This document shows positions 32,283 to 40,849 of a stretch of 64,000 nucleotides of DNA, piece after piece. The notes beneath the pieces were generated by a model. That model was not told the origin of the DNA and searched no databases. It saw nothing but the letters and a program-made list of their open reading frames with translations. Every line of letters starts with the position of its first letter. The stretch's first letter is position 1. Made by a program: the position numbers and the translations under genes. The stretch lies in assembly GCA_947502815.1 (NCBI GenBank), contig CANNBH010000001.1, positions 1,956,818-2,020,817 on the forward strand, written 5' to 3'. This stretch comes from an uncultured Erythrobacter sp. (GTDB taxonomy: Bacteria > Pseudomonadota > Alphaproteobacteria > Sphingomonadales > Sphingomonadaceae).

Positions 32283-33497
32283 ATGACCGTTCAACCCAAA
32301 CAGATCATCAAAGACGCCGTCGTCCGCACGGATGCCAGCGCGAAAGACAAGCTGCTCGACAAGGCGTTTGCCCTCGCCTTTAACGGCCTAGTCTATGCGC
32401 AGATCTGGGAAGATCCGGTGGTGGATATGGAGGGCCTTGCGATTGAGCCTGACAGCCGGATCATGTGCATCGCAAGCGGGAGCTGCAACGCTCTGTCCTA
32501 TCTGACAGCAAACCCCGCCCACGTCACAGCGGTGGATTTGAACAAAGCGCATGTGGCCTTGGGTCAGCTCAAGATCACGGCGATCAAGCACCTGCCCAAT
32601 TACGAACGCTTTCAACGGTTCTTTGGACATGCCGATCACAAGGAAAACAAGGCAGTCTATAAAGAGATGATCGCCCCGCATCTTGACAAAGCCAGCCGCA
32701 AATACTGGGAAAAGCGCGATATCAAAGGGCGGCGTCGCATTTCCTACTTCACCAAAGGGCTGTATCGCAAAGGCTTGCTGGGCAACTTCATCGGCCTCGC
32801 GCATCTGTTTGCGAAACTGTACAAGGTGGATCTGAACAAACTGCTCGAAGCGCAAACCATCGAGGAACAGCGTGACCTGTTTGAAAGCGAGCTGGCGCCG
32901 ATATTTGACAAGAAATTCGTGCGATGGCTCACCGATCAACCGGCCTCCTTGTTCGGCCTTGGCATCCCACCCGCGCAGTATGATGAGCTTGCCGGGGACG
33001 AGCGTATGGCGGAAGTCTTAAAACGCAGGCTGGAGAAACTGGCGTGCGATTTTGAGATTAAAGACAACTACTTCGCTTGGCAGGCGTTTGGACGCGGTTA
33101 CGACAGAGCCGAAGACGCGCCCCTGCCACCCTATCTGCAGCGGGCCAATTGGGATGCGATGCGAGAGCGGATTGATCGAATTGATGTGGTTCGCTCCAAC
33201 ATGGTCGATTGGATCGGAGACCGCAACGCCGCATCGATGGATCGCTTTGTGCTGCTGGACGCGCAAGATTGGATGAACGATGCTCAATTGGATGAGCTGT
33301 GGGGCCGGATCACCCGCGCTGCACGGCCCGGAGCGCGGGTTCTGTTCCGCACCGCCGCTGAACCGACCATGCTGCCCGGCCGTCTGGACGGTGGGATCCT
33401 TTCGAAATGGCGGTATTTGGAGGAAACCTCATCAGACCTGACAGCGCGCGATCGATCCTCGATTTATGGCGGTGTGCATTTGTATGAGTTGGCCTGA
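32283..33497 (+). CDS. btaA: S-adenosylmethionine:diacylglycerol 3-amino-3-carboxypropyl transferase (BtaA)
   Basis: First enzyme of betaine-lipid synthesis: it moves the aminocarboxypropyl group of S-adenosylmethionine to diacylglycerol, giving diacylglycerylhomoserine. The 404-residue protein belongs to the DUF3419 family, with the opening QIWEDPVVDMEGL, the nucleotide-binding segment CIASGSCNALSYL, VTAVDLNKAH and the late GARVLFRTAAEPTMLPGRL. I start at ATG 32283 (MTVQPKQ), though a longer frame is open; the site before it is weak. The stop overlaps the start of btaB by one base, so the pair is an operon and together can make diacylglyceryltrimethylhomoserine. Confidence 0.92.
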   Translation: MTVQPKQIIKDAVVRTDASAKDKLLDKAFALAFNGLVYAQIWEDPVVDMEGLAIEPDSRIMCIASGSCNALSYLTANPAHVTAVDLNKAHVALGQLKITAIKHLPNYERFQRFFGHADHKENKAVYKEMIAPHLDKASRKYWEKRDIKGRRRISYFTKGLYRKGLLGNFIGLAHLFAKLYKVDLNKLLEAQTIEEQRDLFESELAPIFDKKFVRWLTDQPASLFGLGIPPAQYDELAGDERMAEVLKRRLEKLACDFEIKDNYFAWQAFGRGYDRAEDAPLPPYLQRANWDAMRERIDRIDVVRSNMVDWIGDRNAASMDRFVLLDAQDWMNDAQLDELWGRITRAARPGARVLFRTAAEPTMLPGRLDGGILSKWRYLEETSSDLTARDRSSIYGGVHLYELA

Positions 33498-34162
33498 TGG
33501 GCAATGATAGCGCCCAGCCGCGCGGCCATGCCGCATTGATGGACAGCGTCTATCAAGGGCAACGGCATATCTATGACATTACCCGAAAATACTACTTGTT
33601 CGGGCGTGATACATTGATTGAAGGGTTGGACGCGCGGCCCGGCATGCGAGTGCTTGAGGTGGCGTGCGGGACAGGCCGCAACCTTGTGAAAATGCGCAAG
33701 AGATGGCCCGGAGTGCAAGTCTATGGCCTCGATATTTCATCTCAGATGCTCAAGAACGCGCGCAAAGCTTTGGGAGGAGGCGCGCGGCTGGGAGAAGGCG
33801 ATGCTTGCTCGTTCGAAACGGGCGCAGTCTTTGGCGAAGAGATTGCCGGGTTCGATCGAATTGTGCTGTCTTACTCGCTGTCGATGATCCCCGATTGGCA
33901 AGGCGCAGTGGCCCACGCATCGCGCCAATTGGCGCCGGGCGGCGAACTGCATCTTGTGGATTTTGGCGACCTTTCGGGAATGCCGGGGCCGCTCGCGTCG
34001 CTGCTTCATCGCTGGCTTGCCAAATTCCATGTGACCACGCGCAGCCAATTGCCGGAATTAGCGGCAGACATTGCCGCCGAACGCGGAATGCATCTAAGGT
34101 CGACAAGAGGAAAGCTGGGATACTTCCAACTGCATGTTCTTAAGGCAGCTAGCCTCGATTGA
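33497..34162 (+). CDS. btaB: Diacylglycerylhomoserine N-methyltransferase (BtaB)
   Basis: A 221-residue class I methyltransferase that would add three methyl groups to the BtaA product. The S-adenosylmethionine motif is VLEVACGTGRN (about residues 52-62), followed by VYGLDISSQML and the DRIVLSYSLSMIPDW post-motif region. The assignment rests on its TGATG overlap with btaA; alone it would be only a generic methyltransferase. No membrane segment is visible, so it likely acts at the membrane surface. Confidence 0.9.
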   Translation: MGNDSAQPRGHAALMDSVYQGQRHIYDITRKYYLFGRDTLIEGLDARPGMRVLEVACGTGRNLVKMRKRWPGVQVYGLDISSQMLKNARKALGGGARLGEGDACSFETGAVFGEEIAGFDRIVLSYSLSMIPDWQGAVAHASRQLAPGGELHLVDFGDLSGMPGPLASLLHRWLAKFHVTTRSQLPELAADIAAERGMHLRSTRGKLGYFQLHVLKAASLD

Positions 34163-34184
34163 TCGGTTGCATTTGACAATCGAC

Positions 34185-34220
34185 CCCCGCTCTCTCAGTT
34201 AGACGTAAAAGAGAGAGGGG
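34185..34220 (+). promoter_or_regulatory. Hairpin that hides the first MAPEG gene's ribosome binding site
   Basis: Bases 34185-34195 (CCCCGCTCTCT) pair with 34210-34220 (AGAGAGAGGGG) in 10 of 11 positions around a 14-base loop. The right arm is the purine-rich ribosome binding site, 8 bases before the ATG at 34229. The structure could limit translation. Confidence 0.5.
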
Positions 34221-34228
34221 ATCACTCT

Positions 34229-34678
34229 ATGCAAGCGCAAATGCTAGCACCCGCCGCCGTCTTGGTTGTGTGGACACTTATCATACTGTTCTGGATCGTG
34301 CCGGTCCGGTTTGGCGCCGTTGCCAAAGCTGACAAGTCAAAGTTCAGCGGTAAGGACGGAGGCCGAGGCCAGGATTTGGAAGGGTTGATCCCTGACAAAG
34401 CCAATTGGCCTTCACACAACCACACCCATCTCCACGAACAACCAACCTTGTTCTACGCAGTGGTTGCGATCCTTGCGATTGTCGGTCCCACCGCGACCGA
34501 TGTTCTGATCGCTTGGATCTATGTCGGCATTCGGATTGTGCATTCGCTGTGGCAAATTTTGGTCAACAAATTGCCGCTGCGGTTCGCGCTCTTCTTGCTC
34601 AGCACATTTGCGCTTATCGCCTTAGCCATACGCGCCGTGATGGCGACCGTTTTTGCTGATCCAAGCGTTGTTTCTTAA
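34229..34678 (+). CDS. MAPEG-family membrane protein
   Basis: A 149-residue protein with four hydrophobic segments (VLVVWTLIILFWIVPVRFG, FYAVVAILAIVGPTATDV, IAWIYVGIRIVHSLWQ, FALFLLSTFALIALAI). The NHTHLHEQPTLFYAVVA segment and IAWIYVGIRIVHSLWQ are typical of the MAPEG family (membrane-associated proteins in eicosanoid and glutathione metabolism). Bacterial members may be glutathione transferases or peroxidases, but many have no known activity. A paralogue follows 36 bases later. Its ribosome binding site lies in the arm of a hairpin. Confidence 0.88.
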   Translation: MQAQMLAPAAVLVVWTLIILFWIVPVRFGAVAKADKSKFSGKDGGRGQDLEGLIPDKANWPSHNHTHLHEQPTLFYAVVAILAIVGPTATDVLIAWIYVGIRIVHSLWQILVNKLPLRFALFLLSTFALIALAIRAVMATVFADPSVVS

Positions 34679-34714
34679 AAAACCTGCTTCACTTGCGAAA
34701 GGACACCGACTGAC

Positions 34715-35140
34715 ATGATCGGAATGGATATTCTGCAACCCGCCGTCGCTTTGATGATCTGGACGATGATCATCTGGCTATGGATGTACGCCTCTCGCAT
34801 TCCAGCAATGCAAAAGGCTCAAATTGCGCCGGATGACGCGCGCGCAACCGGCCTCTTGGATCAAAAATTGCCTCAGGCTGTCCAATGGAAAGCCCACAAT
34901 TACAATCATCTGCATGAAGCACCTACGCTGTTTTATGCGGTGGTGATTGTGTTGGCGATCATCGGTCATGGCGATGGAATGAACGCGTTTCTGGCGTGGA
35001 TTTACACCGGTCTGCGCATTGCGCATTCGATTGTCCAAGTCACCGCGAACAAAGTCATGGTGCGCTTCGTGCTCTTCGCCTTGTCGAGCGTGGTGCTGAT
35101 CGCTCTGATAGTAAAAGCGGCATTGGTTCTGTTTGGCTAA
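34715..35140 (+). CDS. MAPEG-family membrane protein, second copy
   Basis: A 141-residue paralogue of the preceding gene: four membrane segments, and the matching NYNHLHEAPTLFYAVVI and LAWIYTGLRIAHSIVQ. Tandem arrangement with same-strand spacing of 36 bases points to a duplication and a shared transcript; the proteins may form a heteromer, as MAPEG proteins are trimers. GAAAGG lies 12 bases before ATG 34715. No catalytic residue can be assigned. Confidence 0.88.
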   Translation: MIGMDILQPAVALMIWTMIIWLWMYASRIPAMQKAQIAPDDARATGLLDQKLPQAVQWKAHNYNHLHEAPTLFYAVVIVLAIIGHGDGMNAFLAWIYTGLRIAHSIVQVTANKVMVRFVLFALSSVVLIALIVKAALVLFG

Positions 35141-35161
35141 ACGCGCACGGCGCAAGCGGCG

Positions 35162-36133
35162 TTATTCCGCCGCTTGCGCCTGCTCGGCCGAATCTTCGAG
35201 AGCGGCGAGATACCGCTCTCCATCAAGCGCGGCCATACATCCCATGCCAGCAGCGGTTACCGCCTGACGATAGGTGTGATCTGTGACGTCGCCAGCGGCA
35301 AACACGCCGGGGATGACCGTTTTGGGCGTGCCGGGTTCTGTATCGAGATAGCCGCCCCCATCCATGGGTAATTTGCCCTTAAACAGTTCGGTCGCAGGTG
35401 CATGGCCAATGGCCACAAACGCACCATCCGCAGCCAAAGTGGACGCTTCGCCCGTCTGAGTGTCTTTGAGGTTGAGCTGGCTTAGGGCGCCATCTTCCCC
35501 TGCTCCGAAGCTTTCGACGGTTTTGTTCCACAACACCGAAATTTTTGGGTTCTTCATCAACCGTTCTTCGAGGATCTTCTCTGAACGCAGTTCATCACGG
35601 CGGTGAATCAGGGTCACATCATCGGAATGATTGGTTAGATAAAGCGCCTCTTCAACCGCAGTGTTCCCGCCGCCAATCACGGCGACTTTTTTGCCGCGAT
35701 AGAAAAACCCGTCACAGGTGGCGCAGGCAGACACGCCTTTACCGCCCAATTCCTGCTCACCCGGAACGCCCAGCCACTTTGCCTGAGCGCCGGTGCAGAT
35801 CACCAAAGTTTCGCCAATATATTCATCGCCGCTGTCGCCGATCGCCTTGAACGGAGGGCCGTTTTCCAGATCAACCGAGACAATGGTGTCCCACATCATC
35901 CGGGTGCCAACATGCTCAGCCTGCGCCTGCATTTCTTCCATCAGCCAAGGCCCCTGAACCACGTCGCGGTATCCGGGATAGTTCTCCACATCGGTGGTGA
36001 TGGTGAGCTGACCGCCGGGCTGGAGCCCCTGAACCACAATCGGTTCCAGCATGGCGCGCGCGGCATAAATTGCGGCGCTGTATCCCGCTGGGCCGGAGCC
36101 GATGATGAGCATCTTTGTGTGATGAGTGGCCAT
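35162..36133 (-). CDS. trxB: Thioredoxin reductase
   Basis: NADPH-dependent flavoprotein that reduces thioredoxin. The 323 residues show the FAD loop IIGSGPAGYSAAIYAARA at the front, the redox-active CATC (Cys137, Cys140), the NADPH loop VIGGGNTAVEEALYL and the terminal FAAGDVTDHTYRQAVTAAGMGCMAA. The start is ATG 36133 with AGGAA six bases ahead; a TTG two codons earlier is ignored. It follows the tyrosine phosphatase gene by 88 bases on the same strand. Confidence 0.96.
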   Translation of the reverse strand: MATHHTKMLIIGSGPAGYSAAIYAARAMLEPIVVQGLQPGGQLTITTDVENYPGYRDVVQGPWLMEEMQAQAEHVGTRMMWDTIVSVDLENGPPFKAIGDSGDEYIGETLVICTGAQAKWLGVPGEQELGGKGVSACATCDGFFYRGKKVAVIGGGNTAVEEALYLTNHSDDVTLIHRRDELRSEKILEERLMKNPKISVLWNKTVESFGAGEDGALSQLNLKDTQTGEASTLAADGAFVAIGHAPATELFKGKLPMDGGGYLDTEPGTPKTVIPGVFAAGDVTDHTYRQAVTAAGMGCMAALDGERYLAALEDSAEQAQAAE

Positions 36134-36221
36134 GTTCAATTCCTAATTGTGTTCTACGCCGATGTAGGCGTTCGTCCATCCCGGTTCAATTCGCGCCGGG
36201 CCATTTGGACAATGGTTCGCG

Positions 36222-37013
36222 TTAAGCGTCGACAAGCTGTTCTATCAGAGCATCCCGCTTTGCCGCATCGACACCCAAGACCTTATCAAGATAGGCGTCA
36301 GCTGAACCAAATCGGTCTGTGATCGAACGCCGCGCGGCGTCAAGAAACTCTGCATCGACGCCCATCAAAACCCGCATTGTTGCTTCGTCGACCCCGCCAT
36401 ATTTGTCGCCCATCAACGACATGCCGTGGGCGATCCGCTCTTCATTGCGCGGCGATTGGTTGGTGAGCAGATAATCGGTCATCGCATCATCAGGATGCAC
36501 GCCCAGCGCATGATGCAGCAGGTCAACGGCCATTCCGGTGCGATCCTTACCCGCCGCGCAATGAACAAGGCTGGCCCCGTCTCCTTTGGAAAGAGCATCG
36601 AAATACCCACGCAGAACCCAGGTCAACCCTTCGCGGTCAGGCAGCGCGCCGTACAATCCGACCATCGCAGCGTGCGCGGAAGCGGCATCGATGCTGCCTT
36701 CGGCCGCCTCCAAATGCGGTGCAAGCCCAGCGGTCTCGCCCGAGAAAAAGACCACGTTTCCCGAAAAATTGGGAGCCCTTTGGCATGTGTGGCGTGCGCG
36801 TTCGCTGTCGCCGCGCATGTCGATCACATGTTTCAGATCAATCTCAGCCATCAATTCAAGGTCATCGGCGCTCGCATCGGCGTGATGACCGGAACGGTAA
36901 AGCAGCCCCGTCTTCACTCGCCCGCCATCTACGGCGGCATAACCGCCATAATCGCGGAGATTGTGGATGCCTTGAGCGGTCAAAAAGGGCGGATTGTCTG
37001 AGGTGCGAATCAT
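36222..37013 (-). CDS. Tyrosine phosphatase, bacterial dual-specificity type
   Basis: A 263-residue cytosolic phosphatase. The catalytic loop is HCAAGKDRTG (Cys152, Arg158), the extended CxxGKDRT form of bacterial tyrosine and lipid phosphatases of the PF13350 family; the front GIHNLRDYGGY and LLYRSGHHADAS are also family marks. Some relatives dephosphorylate phosphoinositides as well as phosphotyrosine. Start ATG 37013. It lies ahead of trxB and diverges from the receiver protein gene, with about 175 bases between them. Confidence 0.92.
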   Translation of the reverse strand: MIRTSDNPPFLTAQGIHNLRDYGGYAAVDGGRVKTGLLYRSGHHADASADDLELMAEIDLKHVIDMRGDSERARHTCQRAPNFSGNVVFFSGETAGLAPHLEAAEGSIDAASAHAAMVGLYGALPDREGLTWVLRGYFDALSKGDGASLVHCAAGKDRTGMAVDLLHHALGVHPDDAMTDYLLTNQSPRNEERIAHGMSLMGDKYGGVDEATMRVLMGVDAEFLDAARRSITDRFGSADAYLDKVLGVDAAKRDALIEQLVDA

Positions 37014-37190
37014 AGGTGAGTATCAGTGACAGGCCCGGTTTAAACCGGCAACCACGCGCGCCCGAACTCACGATCTCTGCCGGGGAAATTGCTTAGGGAA
37101 TGATGCGAAGGGCCGTTCAAATGCGGGCTTCGGGATTGGCGCTTATTGCTCGTAATCTCGACCAACCGCCACAAAGGGCATTTGTGAACC

Positions 37191-37652
37191 ATGGCCTATA
37201 TTCTGATCGCCGATGATGACGAACTGATCGCAGAACTTGCCTCGCAAGTTTTGATCGATGCAGGCCACGCTTGCGGCTGGGTGACGAGCGGTGAGCAAGC
37301 CTTGGATCTGCTTGGCCGCAGGCGCCCTGATATTCTGCTGCTTGATCAAGATATGCCGGGCATGACCGGCGTGACCTTGCTGCGCAAACTGCGCGGCTCT
37401 CCCAAGTTTTACGATCTGCCCGTGGTGATGTTCACCGCGATGAGCGGGGTCGAGGATGAGGCTCAGGCGATCTATGCTGGGGCGCAAGATTTTGTGCGCA
37501 AACCGTTTGACCCGCGCGGACTGACAAGCCGGATCAACCGCGTGCTTTCCCGGCGCAAAAACCAGCCCCGGCACACCGATCTCAAGACTCATTTGGCAAA
37601 CAGCTCAGGCATGATCAGCGATCCAGAGCCTGCGTTGCGGCGATTTATCTAA
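37191..37652 (+). CDS. Receiver-domain response regulator
   Basis: A 153-residue single-domain receiver. Asp8-Asp9 form the acidic pair, the phosphoacceptor is Asp52 in LLLDQDMPGMTG, and Thr82 and Lys104 (VRKPFD) complete the site. A short tail of about 30 residues (RRKNQPRHTD onward) has no domain. No kinase is adjacent. It converges with otsA: the two stops are about six bases apart, so their transcripts probably overlap. Confidence 0.9.
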   Translation: MAYILIADDDELIAELASQVLIDAGHACGWVTSGEQALDLLGRRRPDILLLDQDMPGMTGVTLLRKLRGSPKFYDLPVVMFTAMSGVEDEAQAIYAGAQDFVRKPFDPRGLTSRINRVLSRRKNQPRHTDLKTHLANSSGMISDPEPALRRFI

Positions 37653-37658
37653 CCCGGC

Positions 37659-39050
37659 CTATTCAGCTGCCAGATCATTGCAAAACCGCGTGGTCCAATC
37701 TTGAACATTGTCATCACGCACGGTCGCGATCATCTTTTGATGGCGGTTCTTACGCTCCGCCAGCGGCATATCGAGAGCCTTGCCAATCGCGCTGGCCATT
37801 CCATCCGGACTATGCGGATTGACCAGCACGGCCCCTTTGCCGCCGCAGCCCAATTGATGCGCAGCCCCGGCAAATTCGGATAGGATCAGAACGCCGGGAT
37901 CATCCGGGTCCTGCGCAGCGACATATTCCTTTGCCACCAAATTCATCCCATCGCGCAGCGGCGTGACCAGCCCAATTTTTGACGCGCGGAAAAAGCCGAA
38001 CAATTCAGCATGGCTGTATCCCCGGTTCGCATAGCGAATGGGAACCATGTCAACTTCACTGCGCGCGCCATTGATCTGCCCGGTTTTTTGCTCAAGCAGC
38101 TCTCTGATCTGCTGATAGCTTTCGACATCTTCACGGCTGGGCGGTGCGATCTGGACAAAGACAACGTCTCGGGTCCGCTCAGGATATTCGTCAAAGAACC
38201 GGCCGATCCCATCAATCCGTTCTGGCAGTCCCTTGGAATAATCGAGACGGTCGACGCCGATCATTCCGGTGCGCCCGCGAATAGAAGCAAGGAAACGCTC
38301 CTGCGCAGCTTTCGCTTCGTCAGTTTCGCCCTGAGCGGAAAAATGATCCCAATCGATCCCAATCGGATAGGCCCGCGCGGTGACGGTCCGCCCTTCAAAG
38401 TCGATCTGCCCGCTATCGTGATCCACTTCAGCGCCCAGTTCATTCTCGCAATAATGCACGAAGCTCGACAGCCATTCTTCGGTCTGAAACCCGATCACAT
38501 CATAGGCGAGCATCGTGCGCACCAATCGTTCATGAAATGGCAGCGACGTCAGCAATCGGGTCGGCGGCCAGGGCGTATGGAGAAAGAAACCAATGCGGTT
38601 TTCAACACCGCGCGCGCGCAACCTCTCGCCCAGCGGGATAAGATGGTAATCATGCACCCAGACCAGGTCGCTGTCTTCGATCAGCGGCATCACGCTTTCA
38701 GCAAAGCGATCATTCACCCGCTCATACCCCTCGCCCGTTTTCTGTTCGAAACGGGCCAAATCGATGCGGTAATGGAACAGCGGCCACAGCGTCGAATTGG
38801 CATAGCCGTTGTAATATTCGCCCACGTCCCGCGAGGATAGGTCGATGGTGGCCGTCGTAACGCCCTCATTGCGCTGCAGATCCATGTTGCCGGTGCGATC
38901 TTCGCTTTCCTGACCCGACCAACCGAACCACACGCCTCCGCGATCTTTCAGCGCAGCATTGAGCGCGCCCGCAAGCCCGCCTTGCGCGCCTGCAACTCCG
39001 CGCGCCTTTGGCACGGCAACCCTGTTCGATATGACAACTAAACGGCTTAT
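37659..39050 (-). CDS. otsA: Trehalose-6-phosphate synthase, apparent ATA start
   Basis: GT20 enzyme that joins UDP-glucose and glucose 6-phosphate to trehalose 6-phosphate. Core motifs are GGLAGALNAALKDRGGVWFGW, WVHDYHL, GVDRLDYSKGLPERI and AKEYVAAQDPDDPGVLILSEFAGAA. The family's first strand, SRLVVISNRV with its substrate-binding Arg, is encoded in frame before the first usable GTG (39014), from 39047 to 39018. No ATG, GTG, TTG or CTG precedes it. The best start is ATA 39050, overlapping the TAA stop of the upstream gene (ATAA), with GGAG nine bases before. It gives 463 residues, the normal family length. A start at GTG 39014 would lose that strand. Confidence 0.92.
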   Translation of the reverse strand: MSRLVVISNRVAVPKARGVAGAQGGLAGALNAALKDRGGVWFGWSGQESEDRTGNMDLQRNEGVTTATIDLSSRDVGEYYNGYANSTLWPLFHYRIDLARFEQKTGEGYERVNDRFAESVMPLIEDSDLVWVHDYHLIPLGERLRARGVENRIGFFLHTPWPPTRLLTSLPFHERLVRTMLAYDVIGFQTEEWLSSFVHYCENELGAEVDHDSGQIDFEGRTVTARAYPIGIDWDHFSAQGETDEAKAAQERFLASIRGRTGMIGVDRLDYSKGLPERIDGIGRFFDEYPERTRDVVFVQIAPPSREDVESYQQIRELLEQKTGQINGARSEVDMVPIRYANRGYSHAELFGFFRASKIGLVTPLRDGMNLVAKEYVAAQDPDDPGVLILSEFAGAAHQLGCGGKGAVLVNPHSPDGMASAIGKALDMPLAERKNRHQKMIATVRDDNVQDWTTRFCNDLAAE

Positions 39051-40846
39051 CGCACTTCACTCCACGGTTTTGAAAGCAACCCGGCGCAGTTGATAACACC
39101 TACTAGCGAGTAGGTCTGCGGGAAGTTCCCCCATAATTCGTCTGTGTCATAGTCGAGATCTTCGGATAGCAAGCCAGAAGCGGTTGTATGGCTCAACATT
39201 GTTTCGAACAATGTGCGCGCCTCGTCTCCGCGCCCGGCCAGATGCAACGCCTCGATAAGCCAGAATGTGCAGACATTGAACGCAGTCTCTGGCGCACCAA
39301 AATCATCCTCTGCCGCATAGCGCAGCATGTGATCGCCGCGCCTCAAATGCTTTTCGACCGCAGAGAAGGTCTGCTGAAACCGTTCATTGTCAGGAGACAG
39401 GAACCGCAGCTCGACCATTTGCAAAAGACTGGCATCGAGATAATCGCTTTCGAAACTCGCGCCGTAATGGCCCGATCCGTCCGCACCTTCTTTCCATGCT
39501 TTTTCATCAATCGTGGCAGCGATGGCATTTGCCCGATCACGCCAAACAACCGCGCGATCATCTTTGCCGATATGTTCAGCAACATTGGCAAGCCGGTCGC
39601 ACGCGGCCCAGCTCATCACGGCTGAATAGGTGTGAACTTCTTGCCGGGTGCGAAATTCCCAAAGACCAGCATCAGGCTGATCGTGCATCGCCCACGCCAT
39701 TCTGCCGACTTGCTCCAAATTCTCAAAGTCCCGCTCATCCGCGGGGCGAAGCAAGCGCTTGTCAAAGAACCCTTGAGCGCTGGGCAAGACGATCTGTCCA
39801 TAGGCATCGTGCTGAACCTGTTTATAGGCAGCGTTGCCGCGGCGCACTGGCCCCATGCCGCGATATCCGGCGAGATAACTGGCGGTGGTCTCGTCCAGCT
39901 CGCTTTCGCCCATGACGGAATAAAGCGGCTGTATCTGGCCCCCACGCGCGCCATCAACAATATTGCGCAGATATCCCAGATACTTCTCCATCACATCCAG
40001 CGCACCGAGACGGTTGAGCGCCTGAATTGTGTAGTATGAATCGCGGATCCAGCAGTAACGGTAATCCCAGTTCCGCTCCGAATGGGCGGCCTCTGGGATG
40101 GAAGTGGTGAGCGCCGCAACAATCGCGCCCGTTTCCTCATGCTGGCACATTTTCAGCGTGATCGCACAGCGGATGACCTCGTCTTGCCATTCAAGCGGAA
40201 TGCTCAGACCCCGGACCCAGCTCTGCCAATATTTGCGCGTGGCTTGCTCCATAGAGCGGACCTCTTCGCGCAAATTTCCCGTAAAAGGCTCATCCGGGCC
40301 GAGGAAGAAATGGGTATCGGCCTCAATCCGGAACGTGCGCCCTTCAACAATATATCCAACCGGTGCATCGGTGGAAAGGCGCAGCGCCTGAGCGCCAAGC
40401 AAATAGCGGATATGGTTGGTTCCCGCTGTGGTGTCCGCAACGCCAGCGCCGTAATTCTTGGTCGGTTTAAGGACAACGCGAATGCGCGGATTGCCGCTGA
40501 TCGGGCGGACAATACGGACATAAGAAACCGGGCGGTACATCCGCCCTGAGCGTTCAAAACGAGGGCAAAAATCGAGAATTTCGACCGCGCTTCCATCGCT
40601 CGCCTCAAGCGTGGTGACCAGGTGCGGCGTGTTGCGAATATAGGCCTGACTGGCGCTGACCTGCCCTTCTAACTCAAACCGCCAGATACCCGCATCGCGT
40701 TGCTCCCCATTGAGCAAGGCCGAGAACACCGGATCGCCATCAACGCGTGGGACACAGCCCCAAACCAGCGCGCCGGTTTGATCGATCAAGCCAGAAACCT
40801 GACAATTTCCAATGGGCCATAATTCTAGGTTTGGTGTGTGCGACAA
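39047..40846 (-). CDS. GH15 glucoamylase-like glycoside hydrolase
   Basis: A 599-residue protein of glycoside hydrolase family 15 (glucoamylases and GH15 trehalases). The N-terminal beta-domain opens IGNCQVSGLIDQTGALVWGC; the (alpha/alpha)6 barrel has RNWDYRYCWIRDSYYTI and YLGYLRNIV. The catalytic Glu pair is not assigned by eye. No signal peptide is seen, so it should act inside the cell on maltooligosaccharides or trehalose. Lying between otsB and otsA, it may turn over trehalose or its precursors. The start is TTG 40846, with GGAG nine bases upstream; its stop overlaps the otsA start. Confidence 0.93.
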   Translation of the reverse strand: MSHTPNLELWPIGNCQVSGLIDQTGALVWGCVPRVDGDPVFSALLNGEQRDAGIWRFELEGQVSASQAYIRNTPHLVTTLEASDGSAVEILDFCPRFERSGRMYRPVSYVRIVRPISGNPRIRVVLKPTKNYGAGVADTTAGTNHIRYLLGAQALRLSTDAPVGYIVEGRTFRIEADTHFFLGPDEPFTGNLREEVRSMEQATRKYWQSWVRGLSIPLEWQDEVIRCAITLKMCQHEETGAIVAALTTSIPEAAHSERNWDYRYCWIRDSYYTIQALNRLGALDVMEKYLGYLRNIVDGARGGQIQPLYSVMGESELDETTASYLAGYRGMGPVRRGNAAYKQVQHDAYGQIVLPSAQGFFDKRLLRPADERDFENLEQVGRMAWAMHDQPDAGLWEFRTRQEVHTYSAVMSWAACDRLANVAEHIGKDDRAVVWRDRANAIAATIDEKAWKEGADGSGHYGASFESDYLDASLLQMVELRFLSPDNERFQQTFSAVEKHLRRGDHMLRYAAEDDFGAPETAFNVCTFWLIEALHLAGRGDEARTLFETMLSHTTASGLLSEDLDYDTDELWGNFPQTYSLVGVINCAGLLSKPWSEVR

Positions 40847-40849
40847 TTC

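Noticed and set aside
38010..38840. 276-codon plus-strand frame opposite otsA
   Set aside because: Antisense shadow of a well-supported enzyme; no ribosome binding site or domain.
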